Of a stretch of DNA of 64,000 nt, positions 44,298 to 54,836 are shown piece by piece. Numbering within the stretch: position 1 is the first letter of the stretch; every line of letters starts with the position of its first letter. The stretch lies in contig NC_015914.1 in assembly GCF_000222485.1 (NCBI RefSeq), positions 1,116,001-1,180,000 of the forward strand, given 5' to 3'. Under the pieces are notes generated by a model. It was not told the origin of the DNA and did no database searches. It saw only the letters and a program-made list of their open reading frames with translations. Both the position numbers and the translations under genes were made by a program. Source of the stretch: Cyclobacterium marinum DSM 745. GTDB taxonomy: Bacteria > Bacteroidota > Bacteroidia > Cytophagales > Cyclobacteriaceae.

Positions 44298-46394
44298 CAT
44301 AGGTAGCTTATATAGTTTTACACCACAAGCATCCTGAATGGCATTCCGCAAAGCAGGAGCAATGCATACGATCGGAGCCTCCCCTGCCCCGGAGGAAGGA
44401 AGATCCTCTCTATTCAACAATATTACTTTCATTTCAGGTACGTCACTGAACCTAGGCACGCGGTAGGAAGTTAGACCGGGATTTGTCAACTTGGCATCTT
44501 TAAAGTCTACCGCTTCAAATAGCGCCCCTCCTAAGCCTTGTAGTACACAACCTACAACCTGACTTTTAAGATGTCTGGGGTTGATGATCACACCACATTC
44601 AAAGGCAGTCACCACCCTACGGACGTTCAATTTTCTCGATTCACTTTCCACCTTTACCTCAACGAAGGTGGCTACAAAGCCTCCTTTAACCGTCCCACAA
44701 GCCATTCCATACCCTGTTTCAGCTTGGCTTTTTTCCTTTCCCCAACCAAAGGCTTCGGCCCCTGCTTTTATTACATCTATTAACCTAGGCTTTTCCAGAT
44801 GTGCGATCCTAAATTGCAATGGATCATATTTTAAATCTCGTGCCAAATCATTAACGATAGACTCAATAGCAAAAATATTGGCAGTTGATGATAACGCCCT
44901 ATAAGATCCTTGACGCAATGGTGAAGATGAGCGGTGATACTCCAAGTGTTCTTGGGCCCCCGAATAAGGGAAATCTATTCCTGCAGCTCCAGAATTGTAA
45001 TTATGGAATTCCCAAGTGTTAATTTTCCCTTGGTTTACAGAAGCCTTGACCTCAATCACTCCCGCAGGTCGAAAATAAGCCCATTTAAATTCTTCCTCCC
45101 TTGTCCAGCAAACTTTCACCGGACGACCAGCTTTTTTGGATAATTTGGCTGCTTCAATCCCTACATCACTGCTTTGCTTTCCTCCGTAACCGGAGCCTGT
45201 ATCAGGAACATGAACACGTATTTTATTTAATGGAAGACCAAATTCTTTTGCCAAGTCTTCATGCAAACCAAAAGGGCGTTGAGTCCCTGCCCAGACCTCC
45301 ACTTCACCATCCTTCCAATGGGCTATGGCCGCCCGGGTTTCCAATGGCACATGGGCAATATAATCAATCTCAAAGCGCTGATTAATTTTCAATGAAGCAC
45401 CTTCATAACTATCTTCAAGACTTTTACTTTTCGATTTTCCTTCCTTAGAGGTTTTAATTAAATGTTCAAAGAGCTCTGCACGCTCAACCAGAGCCCCTTC
45501 CCCCCAAGTACAATCAATAGCAGCCAATGCCATTGCTGCTTTTCCGGGGCTATCTGCTACAAGTCCAATAAAATCTCCATCTCTAACCAACATTACACCT
45601 GGGATTTTTTCAGCATTTGTCGTTTCGACATGAAGTAGTTTAGCCCCATAAGCAGGAGCACGCAATATTTTACCGTAAACCATATTTGGCAAAACCATAT
45701 CAGAAACATACTTATGGCTTCCGTTGATAAAATCTTTTCCATTAATTTTGGAAATAGATTGTCCTGCAACTTTCCACTTGGCCGGAGCTATTGTGGAGAC
45801 ATCTTTATTGATTTTTCTAAGCACCTTTTTTCCTGATAATAGTGCCCCAAAATCAACACTCTTGGCTGAGCCTACATCTAGCACCTTCCCATCTTTTAAT
45901 TGCAATTGGGAAGTGGCTACGCCCAATACGGTTTCAGCTTCCTCCAACAAAATCCCCTTTAAGTTAGCCGCAGCCAGTCTAAGAATAGGAGAAATTTGAA
46001 GCGTGGTCAGGCTACCATAGGTGCCCCGGTCATATGGTGTGAGAGAAGTATCCCCCATGATCATCTTAATTTCTTGAGGAGCAACAGACAACTCCTCAGC
46101 CACTACTTGACTTAGGGAGGTTCGGATGTTTTGCCCAATTTCAACCTTCCCTGTAAATACAGTAATTTTTCCCGCATCAGAAATGTGAATCCAAGACGAA
46201 ATCAAATCTTTGTCCGGAAATTCAAATTTATCATCTGCGGTAGCAGCAGTGGATACAAATACATCTGTAAACAATATATAAGTAGCCGCACCAGCCCCCA
46301 TAAGTTTAAAAAACTTTCTTCTTGACATCCCTCCTTCGGAACTTTTCCAATCACTTAAGGTAGGGAACAGGTATTTATCAGGATTAGGGGTCAT
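44265..46394 (-). CDS. Xanthine dehydrogenase-family molybdopterin-binding subunit, Tat-exported
   Basis: Large, molybdenum-cofactor subunit of an aldehyde oxidase/xanthine dehydrogenase-like enzyme, of the isoquinoline oxidoreductase beta-like branch. A twin-arginine motif SRRKFFK (24-30) and the hydrophobic AGAATYILF direct Tat export. Conserved cofactor regions are RPFGLHEDLAKEFGL, GSGYGGKQSSDVGIEAA and QGSYRALSS, with GAGEAPIVCIAPALRNAI near the C terminus (the active-site GxGE). The substrate is unknown. The 2Fe-2S subunit gene is adjacent; no FAD subunit or cytochrome is encoded beside it. At 709 residues it fits the branch. Confidence 0.9.
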   Translation of the reverse strand: MTPNPDKYLFPTLSDWKSSEGGMSRRKFFKLMGAGAATYILFTDVFVSTAATADDKFEFPDKDLISSWIHISDAGKITVFTGKVEIGQNIRTSLSQVVAEELSVAPQEIKMIMGDTSLTPYDRGTYGSLTTLQISPILRLAAANLKGILLEEAETVLGVATSQLQLKDGKVLDVGSAKSVDFGALLSGKKVLRKINKDVSTIAPAKWKVAGQSISKINGKDFINGSHKYVSDMVLPNMVYGKILRAPAYGAKLLHVETTNAEKIPGVMLVRDGDFIGLVADSPGKAAMALAAIDCTWGEGALVERAELFEHLIKTSKEGKSKSKSLEDSYEGASLKINQRFEIDYIAHVPLETRAAIAHWKDGEVEVWAGTQRPFGLHEDLAKEFGLPLNKIRVHVPDTGSGYGGKQSSDVGIEAAKLSKKAGRPVKVCWTREEEFKWAYFRPAGVIEVKASVNQGKINTWEFHNYNSGAAGIDFPYSGAQEHLEYHRSSSPLRQGSYRALSSTANIFAIESIVNDLARDLKYDPLQFRIAHLEKPRLIDVIKAGAEAFGWGKEKSQAETGYGMACGTVKGGFVATFVEVKVESESRKLNVRRVVTAFECGVIINPRHLKSQVVGCVLQGLGGALFEAVDFKDAKLTNPGLTSYRVPRFSDVPEMKVILLNREDLPSSGAGEAPIVCIAPALRNAIQDACGVKLYKLPMLPSGVVPDHT

Positions 46395-46399
46395 TGCTC

Positions 46400-46852
46400 T
46401 TATTTCTTTTGACTTAATTTAGATAGGGCATCGAGAATGGCCGGATAGGTACAGCAACGGCAAATATTGCCGTTTAATCCAGAGACCAACTCCCTAGGAC
46501 CGGCATCAGGGTTCTTCTCCAATAGAGCCACGGCAGAAACTACCATTCCTGAAGCACAAAAGCCACACTGAAAAACATCTTCTTCAAGAAAAACCTTTTG
46601 TACCGGATGTAGTTCATTTTGCCTCGCTATCCCTTCGATAGTTACTATGTTTTTATCTGCAACAGAAGTGACAGGGGTTATACAAGCAGGAAGGGGAATA
46701 CCATTGATTAAAACTTTACATGCTCCGCAGGCTCCTTCACCACATCCATACTTGGTACCGGTGAGGTTCAATTGATCTCTTAACACCTCCAACAGACTAG
46801 GGTTATCAACTGTTTTTACCAAATATTCTTTACCATTTACATTCACTTTCAT
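46400..46852 (-). CDS. 2Fe-2S subunit of the molybdenum dehydrogenase
   Basis: 150-residue electron-transfer subunit with two [2Fe-2S] clusters. The plant-ferredoxin-type cluster uses C37, C42, C45 and C57 (YGCGEGACGACKVLINGIPL region), and the second uses C96, C99, C131 and C133 (QCGFCASGM, ICRCCTY). The open frame extends to 46951, but the added 33 residues are not family-like and the ATG at 46852 starts exactly where homologues do. It ends 5 nt before the molybdopterin-subunit gene, so the two form an operon. No Tat signal is present; it would be co-exported with the large subunit. Confidence 0.93.
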   Translation of the reverse strand: MKVNVNGKEYLVKTVDNPSLLEVLRDQLNLTGTKYGCGEGACGACKVLINGIPLPACITPVTSVADKNIVTIEGIARQNELHPVQKVFLEEDVFQCGFCASGMVVSAVALLEKNPDAGPRELVSGLNGNICRCCTYPAILDALSKLSQKK

Positions 46853-47152
46853 TATTTCTTGCGGAAGGTTCTCACTATTGTATAATTTAGGAATTTTTCC
46901 ATCCTGATACAACCTGAAAGGGAATTTGGTTAAAATATTGATTCTCATCATGATTTATTTTTCACATATCTTCAAAATCCTTGGTGGACAAGGACATTTT
47001 AAATAATTTTGGGATTCGAAATTTTAATACTGTTGACATCATCTAACAAAAACAGTGTTACTTAAAATGGTATTTGCCCATGACAACTTTCAATAAAAGA
47101 TCGCAGGAAAGTGAGGGTCGACCATTTCCAATATGAGACTAGAAACAATCAG
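46853..47152. other. Intergenic region between the 2Fe-2S gene and fabH
   Basis: This 300-bp gap separates divergent genes. It contains a plus-strand promoter for fabH (46980-47011) and no RNA gene or repeat that could be recognised. The extended reading frame for the 2Fe-2S gene and a GTG start for fabH at 47111 both run into it, but neither gives a family-like N terminus. Confidence 0.5.
46980..47011 (+). promoter_or_regulatory. Promoter for fabH
   Basis: CTTG (46980-46983, one mismatch from TTTG) and TAATTTTG (47004-47011) are 20 nt apart, matching the Bacteroidota -33/-7 pattern. The leader to the fabH ATG would be about 135 nt. Confidence 0.42.
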
Positions 47153-48154
47153 ATGAAAAAAAGAGCTGTTATTACAGGTGTACATGCCTGGGTACCCGAG
47201 TATGTACTAGACAACAAAGAACTGGAAACTATGGTAGATACCAATGACGAGTGGATTACCAGTCGGACAGGTATCAAGGAAAGGCGAATTTTAAAAGGTG
47301 AAAACCAAGGAACTTCAGTTATCGGTACGGAGGCAGTCAAAGGTTTACTGGAAAAAACCAACACCAATCCGGAAGATATAGATTTGATTATCTGTGCCAC
47401 CGTAACTCCGGACATGCTATTTCCTGCAACAGCCAATATAATCGCCCACAATGTGGGGGCAAAAAACTGTTATAGTTTTGATATATCCGCCGCTTGTTCC
47501 GGATTTTTGTATGCCCTTTCCATGGGAAGTCAGTTTATAGAAACCGGCGCACATAAAAAAGTTATAATCATAGGGGCCGACAAAATGTCCTCCATTGTAA
47601 ATTATCAGGATCGAACCACATGTATTATCTTCGGTGATGGTGGTGGAGCTGTCTTACTAGAGCCTACTGAAGAAAATATAGGTGTAATGGACTCTATGTT
47701 ACATACAGATGGATCCGGCGCGGACTTTCTTCGAATTGAAGCAGGAGGAAGTAGAAAACCTGCCTCTGTAGAAACAGTAACCGGCAGAGAACACTTTGTT
47801 TACCAAGAGGGGTCGACGGTATTTAAATTTGCTGTAACCAATATGGCAGAGGTTAGTGCCCAGATCATGGAGAAAAACAATTTGACTGCAGATGACATCA
47901 CTTGGTTGGTACCACATCAAGCCAACAAAAGAATAATCGATGCAACTGCCAGAAGAATGGGCATAGGTCCTGAAAAAGTTATGCTAAACATTGAAAAGTA
48001 TGGCAATACCACAGCAGGCACCCTACCTTTGTGTCTTTGGGATTATGAATCCAAGTTAAAAAAAGGTGACAACTTAATTTTGGCTGCTTTTGGTGGTGGA
48101 TTTACCTGGGGAGCAGTATATTTAAAGTGGGGATATGACCCTAAAAGCGTTTAA
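47153..48154 (+). CDS. fabH: Beta-ketoacyl-ACP synthase III
   Basis: Condenses acetyl-CoA (or branched primers) with malonyl-ACP to start fatty-acid synthesis. The triad is C115 ([11 protein letters not shown]), the histidine in VPHQANKR and the asparagine in [29 protein letters not shown] is the N-terminal signature. At 333 residues it has normal length when started at ATG 47153; the GTG at 47111 would add 14 residues without family support. efp follows after 17 nt. Confidence 0.97.
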   Translation: MKKRAVITGVHAWVPEYVLDNKELETMVDTNDEWITSRTGIKERRILKGENQGTSVIGTEAVKGLLEKTNTNPEDIDLIICATVTPDMLFPATANIIAHNVGAKNCYSFDISAACSGFLYALSMGSQFIETGAHKKVIIIGADKMSSIVNYQDRTTCIIFGDGGGAVLLEPTEENIGVMDSMLHTDGSGADFLRIEAGGSRKPASVETVTGREHFVYQEGSTVFKFAVTNMAEVSAQIMEKNNLTADDITWLVPHQANKRIIDATARRMGIGPEKVMLNIEKYGNTTAGTLPLCLWDYESKLKKGDNLILAAFGGGFTWGAVYLKWGYDPKSV

Positions 48155-48171
48155 CCAAAATCAAAGCAAAT

Positions 48172-48735
48172 ATGGCAAGTACTGCTGATTTCAAAAATGG
48201 CCTTTGTCTGGAATTTAATCATGACATTGTAACAATTGTTGAATTCCAACATGTAAAACCCGGAAAAGGCCCGGCATTTGTTAGAACCAAGCTAAAAAGT
48301 CTTACCAATGGGAAAGTTGTTGATAAAACTTTTAATTCAGGAGAAAAAATAACAACTGCACGTGTAGAAAAAAGGCCCCATCAGTACATTTATAATGATG
48401 ACATGGGGTACCACTTCATGGACACAAGCACTTTCGAGCAAATTCCAATAGAAGAAAAACTAATTGAAAGGCCGGAATTATTAAAGGAGGGTCAAATGGT
48501 AGACATCTTAATCCATGATGAAACAGAGACACCTCTTGGTGTTGAACTTCCACCCTTTGTAGAATTAATGGTTACTTATACAGAGCCGGGTATCAAAGGA
48601 GATACTGCTACCAACACCTTAAAACCAGCCACCCTAGAAACGGGCGCTGTGGTAATGGTTCCTTTATTCGTTGACCAAGACATAATGATTAAAGTAGATA
48701 CGCGGGATGGCTCCTACTCTGAAAGAGTTAAATAA
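48172..48735 (+). CDS. efp: Elongation factor P
   Basis: Relieves ribosome stalling at polyproline stretches. The tip loop [16 protein letters not shown] (27-42) carries K32 at the position modified in other bacteria; EpmA-type modification genes are not nearby. The KOW-like N domain and the OB-fold C terminus ([11 protein letters not shown]) are complete at 187 residues. It sits between fabH and accB, a common arrangement in Bacteroidota. Confidence 0.97.
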   Translation: MASTADFKNGLCLEFNHDIVTIVEFQHVKPGKGPAFVRTKLKSLTNGKVVDKTFNSGEKITTARVEKRPHQYIYNDDMGYHFMDTSTFEQIPIEEKLIERPELLKEGQMVDILIHDETETPLGVELPPFVELMVTYTEPGIKGDTATNTLKPATLETGAVVMVPLFVDQDIMIKVDTRDGSYSERVK

Positions 48736-48772
48736 TCCTTTAATCGCTATAATTATTCACTAATTTACCTAG

Positions 48773-48802
48773 TTTTACTTAAGATAAAATCAAGTATATT
48801 TG
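48773..48802 (+). promoter_or_regulatory. Promoter for accBC
   Basis: TTTT (48773-48776, one mismatch from TTTG) and TATATTTG (48795-48802) are 18 nt apart. The -7 element covers the alternative TTG start at 48800, so the ATG at 48848 is favoured for accB, with a leader of about 40 nt. Confidence 0.48.
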
Positions 48803-48847
48803 AATCAGGGTGGCCAAATACCGGGTAACTCTCAAAGAAATAGATTT

Positions 48848-49309
48848 ATGAAAGCAAAAGAAATACAAGAATTAATAGACTTTATCTCCAATTCCGGTTT
48901 AGCAGAAGTCAAAATAGAAACAGATGAATTCAAGCTTTCCATCAAAAAGAATTCTGAAGTACAAGTTGTAGCTCCTGCTGCAAGTCCTGCACCTCAAGCG
49001 GCTCAGGCACCTGTTCAACCTTCCGCTCCGGCACCGGTCGAAGCCAGTAGCGCCCCTGCTGACAACCTTTTAGAAGTAAAGTCTCCAATGATTGGTACCT
49101 TTTACAGGTCTCCAAATCCTGATGCAGAATTCTTTGTTAATGTAGGTGATACCATTCAAAAAGGCCAACCAGTTTGCATCATTGAAGCAATGAAATTATT
49201 TAACGAAGTGGAATCTGAAGTATCCGGTAAAATCGTTAAGATTTTAGTAGACGATGCCTCGCCAGTTGAATATGACCAACCTCTCTTTTTGGTTGAACCT
49301 CAGAATTGA
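48848..49309 (+). CDS. accB: Biotin carboxyl carrier protein of acetyl-CoA carboxylase
   Basis: Carries carboxybiotin between the carboxylase and transferase of acetyl-CoA carboxylase. The biotinyl lysine is K116 in IIEAMKLFNEVESE. A Pro/Ala-rich linker (about 41-71) separates the N-terminal KAKEIQELIDFISNSGL region from the biotinyl domain. The ATG at 48848 starts exactly where homologues do; the longer TTG frame from 48800 runs through the promoter. accC follows after 29 nt. Confidence 0.96.
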   Translation: MKAKEIQELIDFISNSGLAEVKIETDEFKLSIKKNSEVQVVAPAASPAPQAAQAPVQPSAPAPVEASSAPADNLLEVKSPMIGTFYRSPNPDAEFFVNVGDTIQKGQPVCIIEAMKLFNEVESEVSGKIVKILVDDASPVEYDQPLFLVEPQN

Positions 49310-49338
49310 TCGTTTTCTAACCAAACTGACCTTATAAA

Positions 49339-50691
49339 GTGTTTAATAAAATATTAATAGCCAACAGAGGAGAAATTGCTTTAAGGATCATTCGTACATG
49401 CAAAGAAATGGGAGTGAAGACTGTCGCTGTCTATTCCACTGCTGACAAGGACAGCTTACATGTACGTTTTGCTGATGAAGCGGTATGTATAGGTGCCGCA
49501 TCAAGTAAAGATTCTTACCTAAATATCCCTAGAATCATCGCTGCTGCAGAAATCACCAATGCAGATGCCATTCACCCCGGTTATGGTTTCCTTTCTGAAA
49601 ATGCGGAATTTTCGAGGATATGTGAAGAATACAACATTAAGTTTATTGGAGCAAGTCCTGAAATGATCAACCAAATGGGTGACAAAGCAACAGCCAAAGC
49701 CACCATGGCCGCGGCCGGAGTTCCTACCATCCCCGGTTCTGAAGGATTGCTTAACTCCATAGAAGAAGGATTGCCATTGGCAGAAAAAATTGGTTACCCT
49801 GTCATCCTCAAAGCCACTGCTGGTGGAGGTGGAAGAGGCATGCGTATAGTGAAGGATCCTGCGGGGTTCAAAAAAGCATGGGACGATGCCAGACAAGAAT
49901 CCGCTGCAGCATTTGGTAATGATGGTTTATACCTTGAAAAGTTCGTTGAAGAGCCTCGGCATATTGAAATCCAAATCATTGGAGATTCAACCGGTAAAGC
50001 TTGCCACTTATCTGAAAGAGATTGCTCCATTCAGAGACGTCATCAAAAATTAGTTGAAGAAACACCTTCTCCTTTTATCACTGATGACCTGAGAAAAAGA
50101 ATGGGGGAAGCCGCAATCAAAGGGGCAGAGGCAATCGCCTATGAAGGTGCCGGAACCATAGAGTTTTTGGTAGACAAAAACCGAGACTTCTACTTTATGG
50201 AAATGAACACCAGAATTCAAGTAGAACATCCAATAACGGAAGAAGTTACAGATTTTGATTTGATCAAAGAACAAATCAAAGTTGCTGCTGGAGAGAAAAT
50301 AAGCGGGAAAAATTACTTTCCAAAATTATACGCCATGGAGTGTCGAATCAATGCAGAAGATTCTGCAAATGGATTCAGACCTAGTCCAGGGAAAATTGTC
50401 AACCTTCACCTCCCCGGAGGCAAAGGCGTGAGAATTGACAGCCATGTTTATGCTGGATACGTTATTCCACCAAACTATGACTCTATGATTGCAAAACTTA
50501 TCGTAAGTGCCCAATCCAGAGAGGAAGTTATTGTACGAATGAAACGTGCCTTGGAAGAATTTGTCATTGATGGCATTAAAACTACCATCCCTTTCCATTT
50601 GGCCTTATTGGAAGATCCGCAATTCAATGCCGGTAATTTTACCACTAAATTTCTGGATGATTTTGACTTTTCAAAAGTTCAAAAATCATAA
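49339..50691 (+). CDS. accC: Biotin carboxylase subunit of acetyl-CoA carboxylase
   Basis: ATP-grasp enzyme that carboxylates biotin on Acc[21 protein letters not shown] is the N-terminal signature, [14 protein letters not shown] the glycine-rich ATP loop, [19 protein letters not shown] the core motif and [20 protein letters not shown] the catalytic site. At 450 residues it has normal length. The start is GTG at 49339, directly before FNKIL. A strong terminator follows; accA and accD are not in the window. Confidence 0.97.
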   Translation: MFNKILIANRGEIALRIIRTCKEMGVKTVAVYSTADKDSLHVRFADEAVCIGAASSKDSYLNIPRIIAAAEITNADAIHPGYGFLSENAEFSRICEEYNIKFIGASPEMINQMGDKATAKATMAAAGVPTIPGSEGLLNSIEEGLPLAEKIGYPVILKATAGGGGRGMRIVKDPAGFKKAWDDARQESAAAFGNDGLYLEKFVEEPRHIEIQIIGDSTGKACHLSERDCSIQRRHQKLVEETPSPFITDDLRKRMGEAAIKGAEAIAYEGAGTIEFLVDKNRDFYFMEMNTRIQVEHPITEEVTDFDLIKEQIKVAAGEKISGKNYFPKLYAMECRINAEDSANGFRPSPGKIVNLHLPGGKGVRIDSHVYAGYVIPPNYDSMIAKLIVSAQSREEVIVRMKRALEEFVIDGIKTTIPFHLALLEDPQFNAGNFTTKFLDDFDFSKVQKS

Positions 50692-51023
50692 TTGGATTTT
50701 AATCTATACATTGTCTTACAAAAGGAGAGGTTTTCAACCTCTCCTTTTTTTCTTCTATAGAATCATACAACCAACACAATATAATTTTCATATCACTTGG
50801 TTATTCAATCAAGATGTGCTTCCCTCTTTCTCGGTACCATTAGAGTTTCCATATCTCTAATTTCTTCGTTACTATTTCAGGCCATTCATGAGATCCCTCA
50901 AAGGTGCTTCTCACTAAAAATTACGTATTTTATACCCTCAGGCATTTTCAAATTTTGTTTGTATATATAGGTATTTATTAGCAAATTGTTCACTATTAAC
51001 AATGTAAGAGCCCACATAAAATT
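50692..51023. other. Non-coding gap of 332 bp before the planctomycete-type cytochrome gene
   Basis: After the accC terminator, the gap is AT-rich. A TTTG-rich patch (about 50955-50961) is present, but no TAnnTTTG lies at the right distance before the cytochrome gene. No RNA gene or repeat was recognised. A small plus-strand frame here (50546-50860) is not considered coding. Confidence 0.45.
50719..50751 (+). terminator. Terminator after accC
   Basis: The hairpin AAAGGAGAGGTT ... AACCTCTCCTTTTTTT is a standard intrinsic terminator, 28 nt after the accC stop. Confidence 0.93.
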
Positions 51024-53339
51024 ATGCTTAGGCATTTATCCTATATATTATTGATTCTATTGGTAACCTTTCTGTCTTGTTCAGAAAAAGGACCCGAATC
51101 CACGCGGCTGACCTCCGGAGACCAGATCAGTTACAATTTCCATATCAGGCCAATTCTTTCCGACAACTGTTTTGCCTGCCATGGACCAGATGAAAACAAA
51201 AGAGAGTCGGGCTTAAGGCTTGACAATGCAGAAGGTGCCTATGCTGCCTTAAAAGAAAACCCGGGAGCACATGCCATAGTACCCGGTAAACCTGCCCAAT
51301 CAGAAATCATTAGCAGGATAACAACAACGGATGAAACGGCCAAAATGCCGCCGTCTGAATCTAACCTCAAATTATCTCCTGAAGAAATTGATTTGATCAA
51401 AAAATGGGTTAAACAAGGGGCTAAATATGAACCTCATTGGGCCTTTCTTCCTCCGGTTAAAACTTCTCTACCTACAATTTCTGATCCTCAATGGGTTAAC
51501 AATGAGATCGATTATTTTGTATTGGCAAAACTTGACAAAATAGGTTTACAACCCAATGAGAAAGCAGACAAAATGCTTTTACTCAAAAGATTAAGCTTGG
51601 ACCTTACAGGACTTCCTCCCACAGAAGAGCTAATGAAATCTTTTAAAGAAGATGAGTCTGAAGAGGCTACAGAGAAGATAATTGACAAATTATTGGATAG
51701 CCCCTCATTCGGTGAAAGAATGGCTGTGTTATGGATGGATATTTCACGCTATTCAGATTCTTATGGTTATCAAGACGATAATATTCGAACACAATGGCCC
51801 TATAGAGATTGGGTAATCCACGCATTTAATAAAAATCTTCCTTACGATAAGTTTATAACTTGGCAGTTGGCAGGAGACTTAATGCCCAACCCGACCAAAG
51901 AACAAATCTTGGCTACTGCATTCAATAGGAACCACAAATACACGGAGGAAGGTGGGGTAATTCCGGAAGAATACAGGGTTGAATACATATTGGACAAAAC
52001 CAATACCTACAGCAAAGCAATCATTGGTATGACGGTGGAGTGTGCTCAATGTCATGACCATAAGTATGACCCTATTTCACAGGAAAATTACTTTGAGATG
52101 TATGCTTTTTTTAACAATACCCCTGAGCAAGGCTACGAAGGTGATGTGAGTGTTTCCAAACCTGCCAAACATCCCATCATGTGGGTAGAAAAAGAGGACT
52201 TGAAAGGGATTTTGAATTTCGTAAACCACCAGGACACAAGCAAAATCATGGTGTCCGTAATGGAAGACTATAAAGATTCTTTAAGAAGAACTTTCGTTTT
52301 AGACCGCGGTGTTTATGACCAACCTACCACAGAAGTCTTCCCTTCCACCCCAAAATCCATTCTTCAATTTGACGAAAGCAAATATCCGAAAAATCGCCTG
52401 GGATTAGCACAGTGGACTTTTTCTGAAGAAAACCCATTGACCGCACGTGTTTTTGTGAACCTTATGTGGCAGGAGTTTTTTGGAGCGGGAATTGTAAGAT
52501 CTGCCGGTGACTTTGGTATGCAAGGCAAACTACCCACGCATCCTGAACTTTTGGATTGGCTTGCAGTTGATTTCCAAGAAAGTGGTTGGGATGTAAAACA
52601 TTTAGTTAAAAAAATAGTAAGCGCTGCTACATATCAGCAATCTGCTACTAGCGATAAAAAGAAAATGGAGTCTGATCCTGATAATTTTTATTTGGCAAGC
52701 TACCCAAGAATTAGATTAAACGCAGAACATATTCGGGACATGATTCTAGCCAGTAGTGGTCTTTTGTCTAAAGAAATAGGTGGGCCGAGTGTTAAACCAT
52801 ATCAACCTGAAGGCCTATGGGAAGCAGCCACTTCGGGAAGAGGGGAATTAGCTGAATACAGACAGGACCAAGGAGATAAACTGTACAGAAGGGGCTTGTA
52901 TACCTTTATCAAACTAACCTCCCCACCACCGAAACCAATCATTTTTGATGGCAGCAATAGGGATGTATGTGAGGTAAGCAGAAACAGGACAAATACTCCC
53001 CTTCAAGCCTTAGCCATGTTGAACGACCCATTGGTACTTGAGGCCTCACGTGTACTTGCCAATAAATTGATTGGAGAAGGAAAGGAATATGAAGAAGCGA
53101 TCCAAGAAGCTTTTCTAAGAATCATTTGTAGAACTCCCAAAGTAGAGGAATTTGAATTATTAAAAGAATACTATCAGGAAGAGTTGAAAAGGTTTAAGCA
53201 AAAGCCCGAAACAATTTTAGAAACTGTAAATGCCGGGGAGTTTCCTTTAGACCAATACAGCAACAGCCCTGAAACAGCCGCCCTTATGCAAGTGGTGGTC
53301 GCGATTTATAATGTTGAAGAAGCAATTACCAAAACTTGA
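51024..53339 (+). CDS. Planctomycete-type cytochrome C with DUF1549 and DUF1553 domains (lipoprotein)
   Basis: 771-residue exported protein with a lipobox (TFLSC, C19). An N-terminal planctomycete-type cytochrome C domain has heme motif C49-x-x-C52-H53 (NCFACHGPDENKRESGLRLD). The DUF1549 region follows (about 180-390, RLSLDLTGLPPTEEL, with a second CxxCH, C340-A-Q-C343-H344), then DUF1553 (about 440-700, NPLTARVFVNLMWQEFFG, RNRTNTPLQALAMLNDP). Such proteins are abundant in Planctomycetes and some marine Bacteroidota; the function is unproven, though links to polysaccharide or sulfated-sugar degradation are proposed. The DUF1501 gene follows immediately. Confidence 0.93.
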   Translation: MLRHLSYILLILLVTFLSCSEKGPESTRLTSGDQISYNFHIRPILSDNCFACHGPDENKRESGLRLDNAEGAYAALKENPGAHAIVPGKPAQSEIISRITTTDETAKMPPSESNLKLSPEEIDLIKKWVKQGAKYEPHWAFLPPVKTSLPTISDPQWVNNEIDYFVLAKLDKIGLQPNEKADKMLLLKRLSLDLTGLPPTEELMKSFKEDESEEATEKIIDKLLDSPSFGERMAVLWMDISRYSDSYGYQDDNIRTQWPYRDWVIHAFNKNLPYDKFITWQLAGDLMPNPTKEQILATAFNRNHKYTEEGGVIPEEYRVEYILDKTNTYSKAIIGMTVECAQCHDHKYDPISQENYFEMYAFFNNTPEQGYEGDVSVSKPAKHPIMWVEKEDLKGILNFVNHQDTSKIMVSVMEDYKDSLRRTFVLDRGVYDQPTTEVFPSTPKSILQFDESKYPKNRLGLAQWTFSEENPLTARVFVNLMWQEFFGAGIVRSAGDFGMQGKLPTHPELLDWLAVDFQESGWDVKHLVKKIVSAATYQQSATSDKKKMESDPDNFYLASYPRIRLNAEHIRDMILASSGLLSKEIGGPSVKPYQPEGLWEAATSGRGELAEYRQDQGDKLYRRGLYTFIKLTSPPPKPIIFDGSNRDVCEVSRNRTNTPLQALAMLNDPLVLEASRVLANKLIGEGKEYEEAIQEAFLRIICRTPKVEEFELLKEYYQEELKRFKQKPETILETVNAGEFPLDQYSNSPETAALMQVVVAIYNVEEAITKT

Positions 53340-53340
53340 T

Positions 53341-54798
53341 ATGGAAAAAGAAATTTTAGAAAATGGATTAAATGAGAACAGGAGGAAGTTCCTATCCAAA
53401 TTAAGTCTAGGGTTAGGAAGTGTTGCTTTGGGATCCTTATTGGTGCCCGACCTATTTAATGACAGCCCCCAAATAGACACTGACAAGTTAATGGCCAGTG
53501 TCCCTCATTTTGCTCCCAAAGCGAAAAGGGTTATTTATATGTTTCAAAATGGAGCGCCAAGCCAGTTGGAATCGTTTGATTATAAACCCATGCTGAATAA
53601 AAAAATTGGGGAAGAGCTTCCCGACTCCATCAGGCAAGGACAACGACTTACTGGAATGACAGCCGGACAGTCATCTTTTCCTTTGGTGGGCTCGGCTTAT
53701 GGCTTCAAAAGGTATGGTCAATCAGGTGCTTGGGTCAGTGATCTCTTTCCACATACTGCAAAAATTGTGGATGACATATGCATTGTTAAGTCAATGCACA
53801 CAGAAGCCATTAATCATGACCCTGCCCTCACCTTCTTCCAAACGGGAGCTCAAGTAGGAAACAGGCCAAGCATGGGCGCGTGGCTAAGTTATGGGCTAGG
53901 TTCTGAAAACAATAACCTTCCGAGTTTCTGCGTACTCTTGTCAAGGGGAAAAGGAAATGGTCAGGGGGTTTACTCAAAACTTTGGACGAATGGTTTTTTG
54001 GAATCAGTCCACCAGGGTGTTCAATTCTCTAGTGGAGATGACCCCGTACTGTACCTCAATGATCCAGAAGGGATGAGCAAAACAGACCGAAGAAGGATGC
54101 TAGACAAAATAGCTGCATTAAATCAAATAAATTATGAATCCTTCGGAGACCCGGAAATCAGCGCCAAAATTCAACAATATGAAATGGCATACCGAATGCA
54201 AACTGCAGTGCCGGAAGTCACTGATGTCAGCAAAGAGCCCGACAGCATAGTTAAGCTTTATGGTCCGGAATGTTTGGTTTCCGGCACCTATGCAGCCAAT
54301 TGTTTACTAGCAAGAAAGCTTTCTGAAAATGGTGTTAGGTTTGTACAGCTTTACCACCAAGGCTGGGATCAACATGGGAATTTACCCAATGAAATGGCCA
54401 TGCAAGCCAAGGATACTGATCAGGCATCTGCTGCATTAATAACAGACTTGAAGCAAAGGGGATTGTTGGACGAAACCCTGGTAATCTGGGGAGGAGAATT
54501 TGGTAGAACCAATTATTGCCAAGGAAGATTTTCTGCGGACAACTATGGCAGAGATCATCACCCTAGGGCTTTCTCTATGTGGATGGCAGGCGGAGGAATA
54601 AAACCCGGGGTAACTTATGGTGAAACAGATGATTTTGGATACAATATCATCAAAGACCCGGTTCATGTCCACGATTTCCATGCCACCATGCTTCATCTAC
54701 TTGGAGTGGAACATGAAAAGCTCACCTTTAGGCATCAGGGAAGAAGATACAGGCTTACAGATGTTGCCGGAAATTTAGTCAAAGGTATAATGGTCTAA
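53341..54798 (+). CDS. DUF1501 family protein
   Basis: 485-residue protein with a Tat-like start (NRRKFLSKLSLGLGS at about 14-28) and a sulfatase/alkaline phosphatase-like fold (DUF1501); the family's role is unknown. IYMFQNGAPSQLESFDYKP is the N-terminal motif, and VIWGGEFGRTNYCQG and the DNYGRDHHPRAFSMWMAGGG segment are diagnostic. A longer frame begins at 53311 inside the previous gene, but the ATG at 53341, one base after that gene's stop, is the natural start. DUF1501 and DUF1549/1553 proteins are regular neighbours. Confidence 0.93.
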   Translation: MEKEILENGLNENRRKFLSKLSLGLGSVALGSLLVPDLFNDSPQIDTDKLMASVPHFAPKAKRVIYMFQNGAPSQLESFDYKPMLNKKIGEELPDSIRQGQRLTGMTAGQSSFPLVGSAYGFKRYGQSGAWVSDLFPHTAKIVDDICIVKSMHTEAINHDPALTFFQTGAQVGNRPSMGAWLSYGLGSENNNLPSFCVLLSRGKGNGQGVYSKLWTNGFLESVHQGVQFSSGDDPVLYLNDPEGMSKTDRRRMLDKIAALNQINYESFGDPEISAKIQQYEMAYRMQTAVPEVTDVSKEPDSIVKLYGPECLVSGTYAANCLLARKLSENGVRFVQLYHQGWDQHGNLPNEMAMQAKDTDQASAALITDLKQRGLLDETLVIWGGEFGRTNYCQGRFSADNYGRDHHPRAFSMWMAGGGIKPGVTYGETDDFGYNIIKDPVHVHDFHATMLHLLGVEHEKLTFRHQGRRYRLTDVAGNLVKGIMV

Positions 54799-54836
54799 CA
54801 ATTTGACTCCTTGAAAATAACCCTATTCACGTCTTT

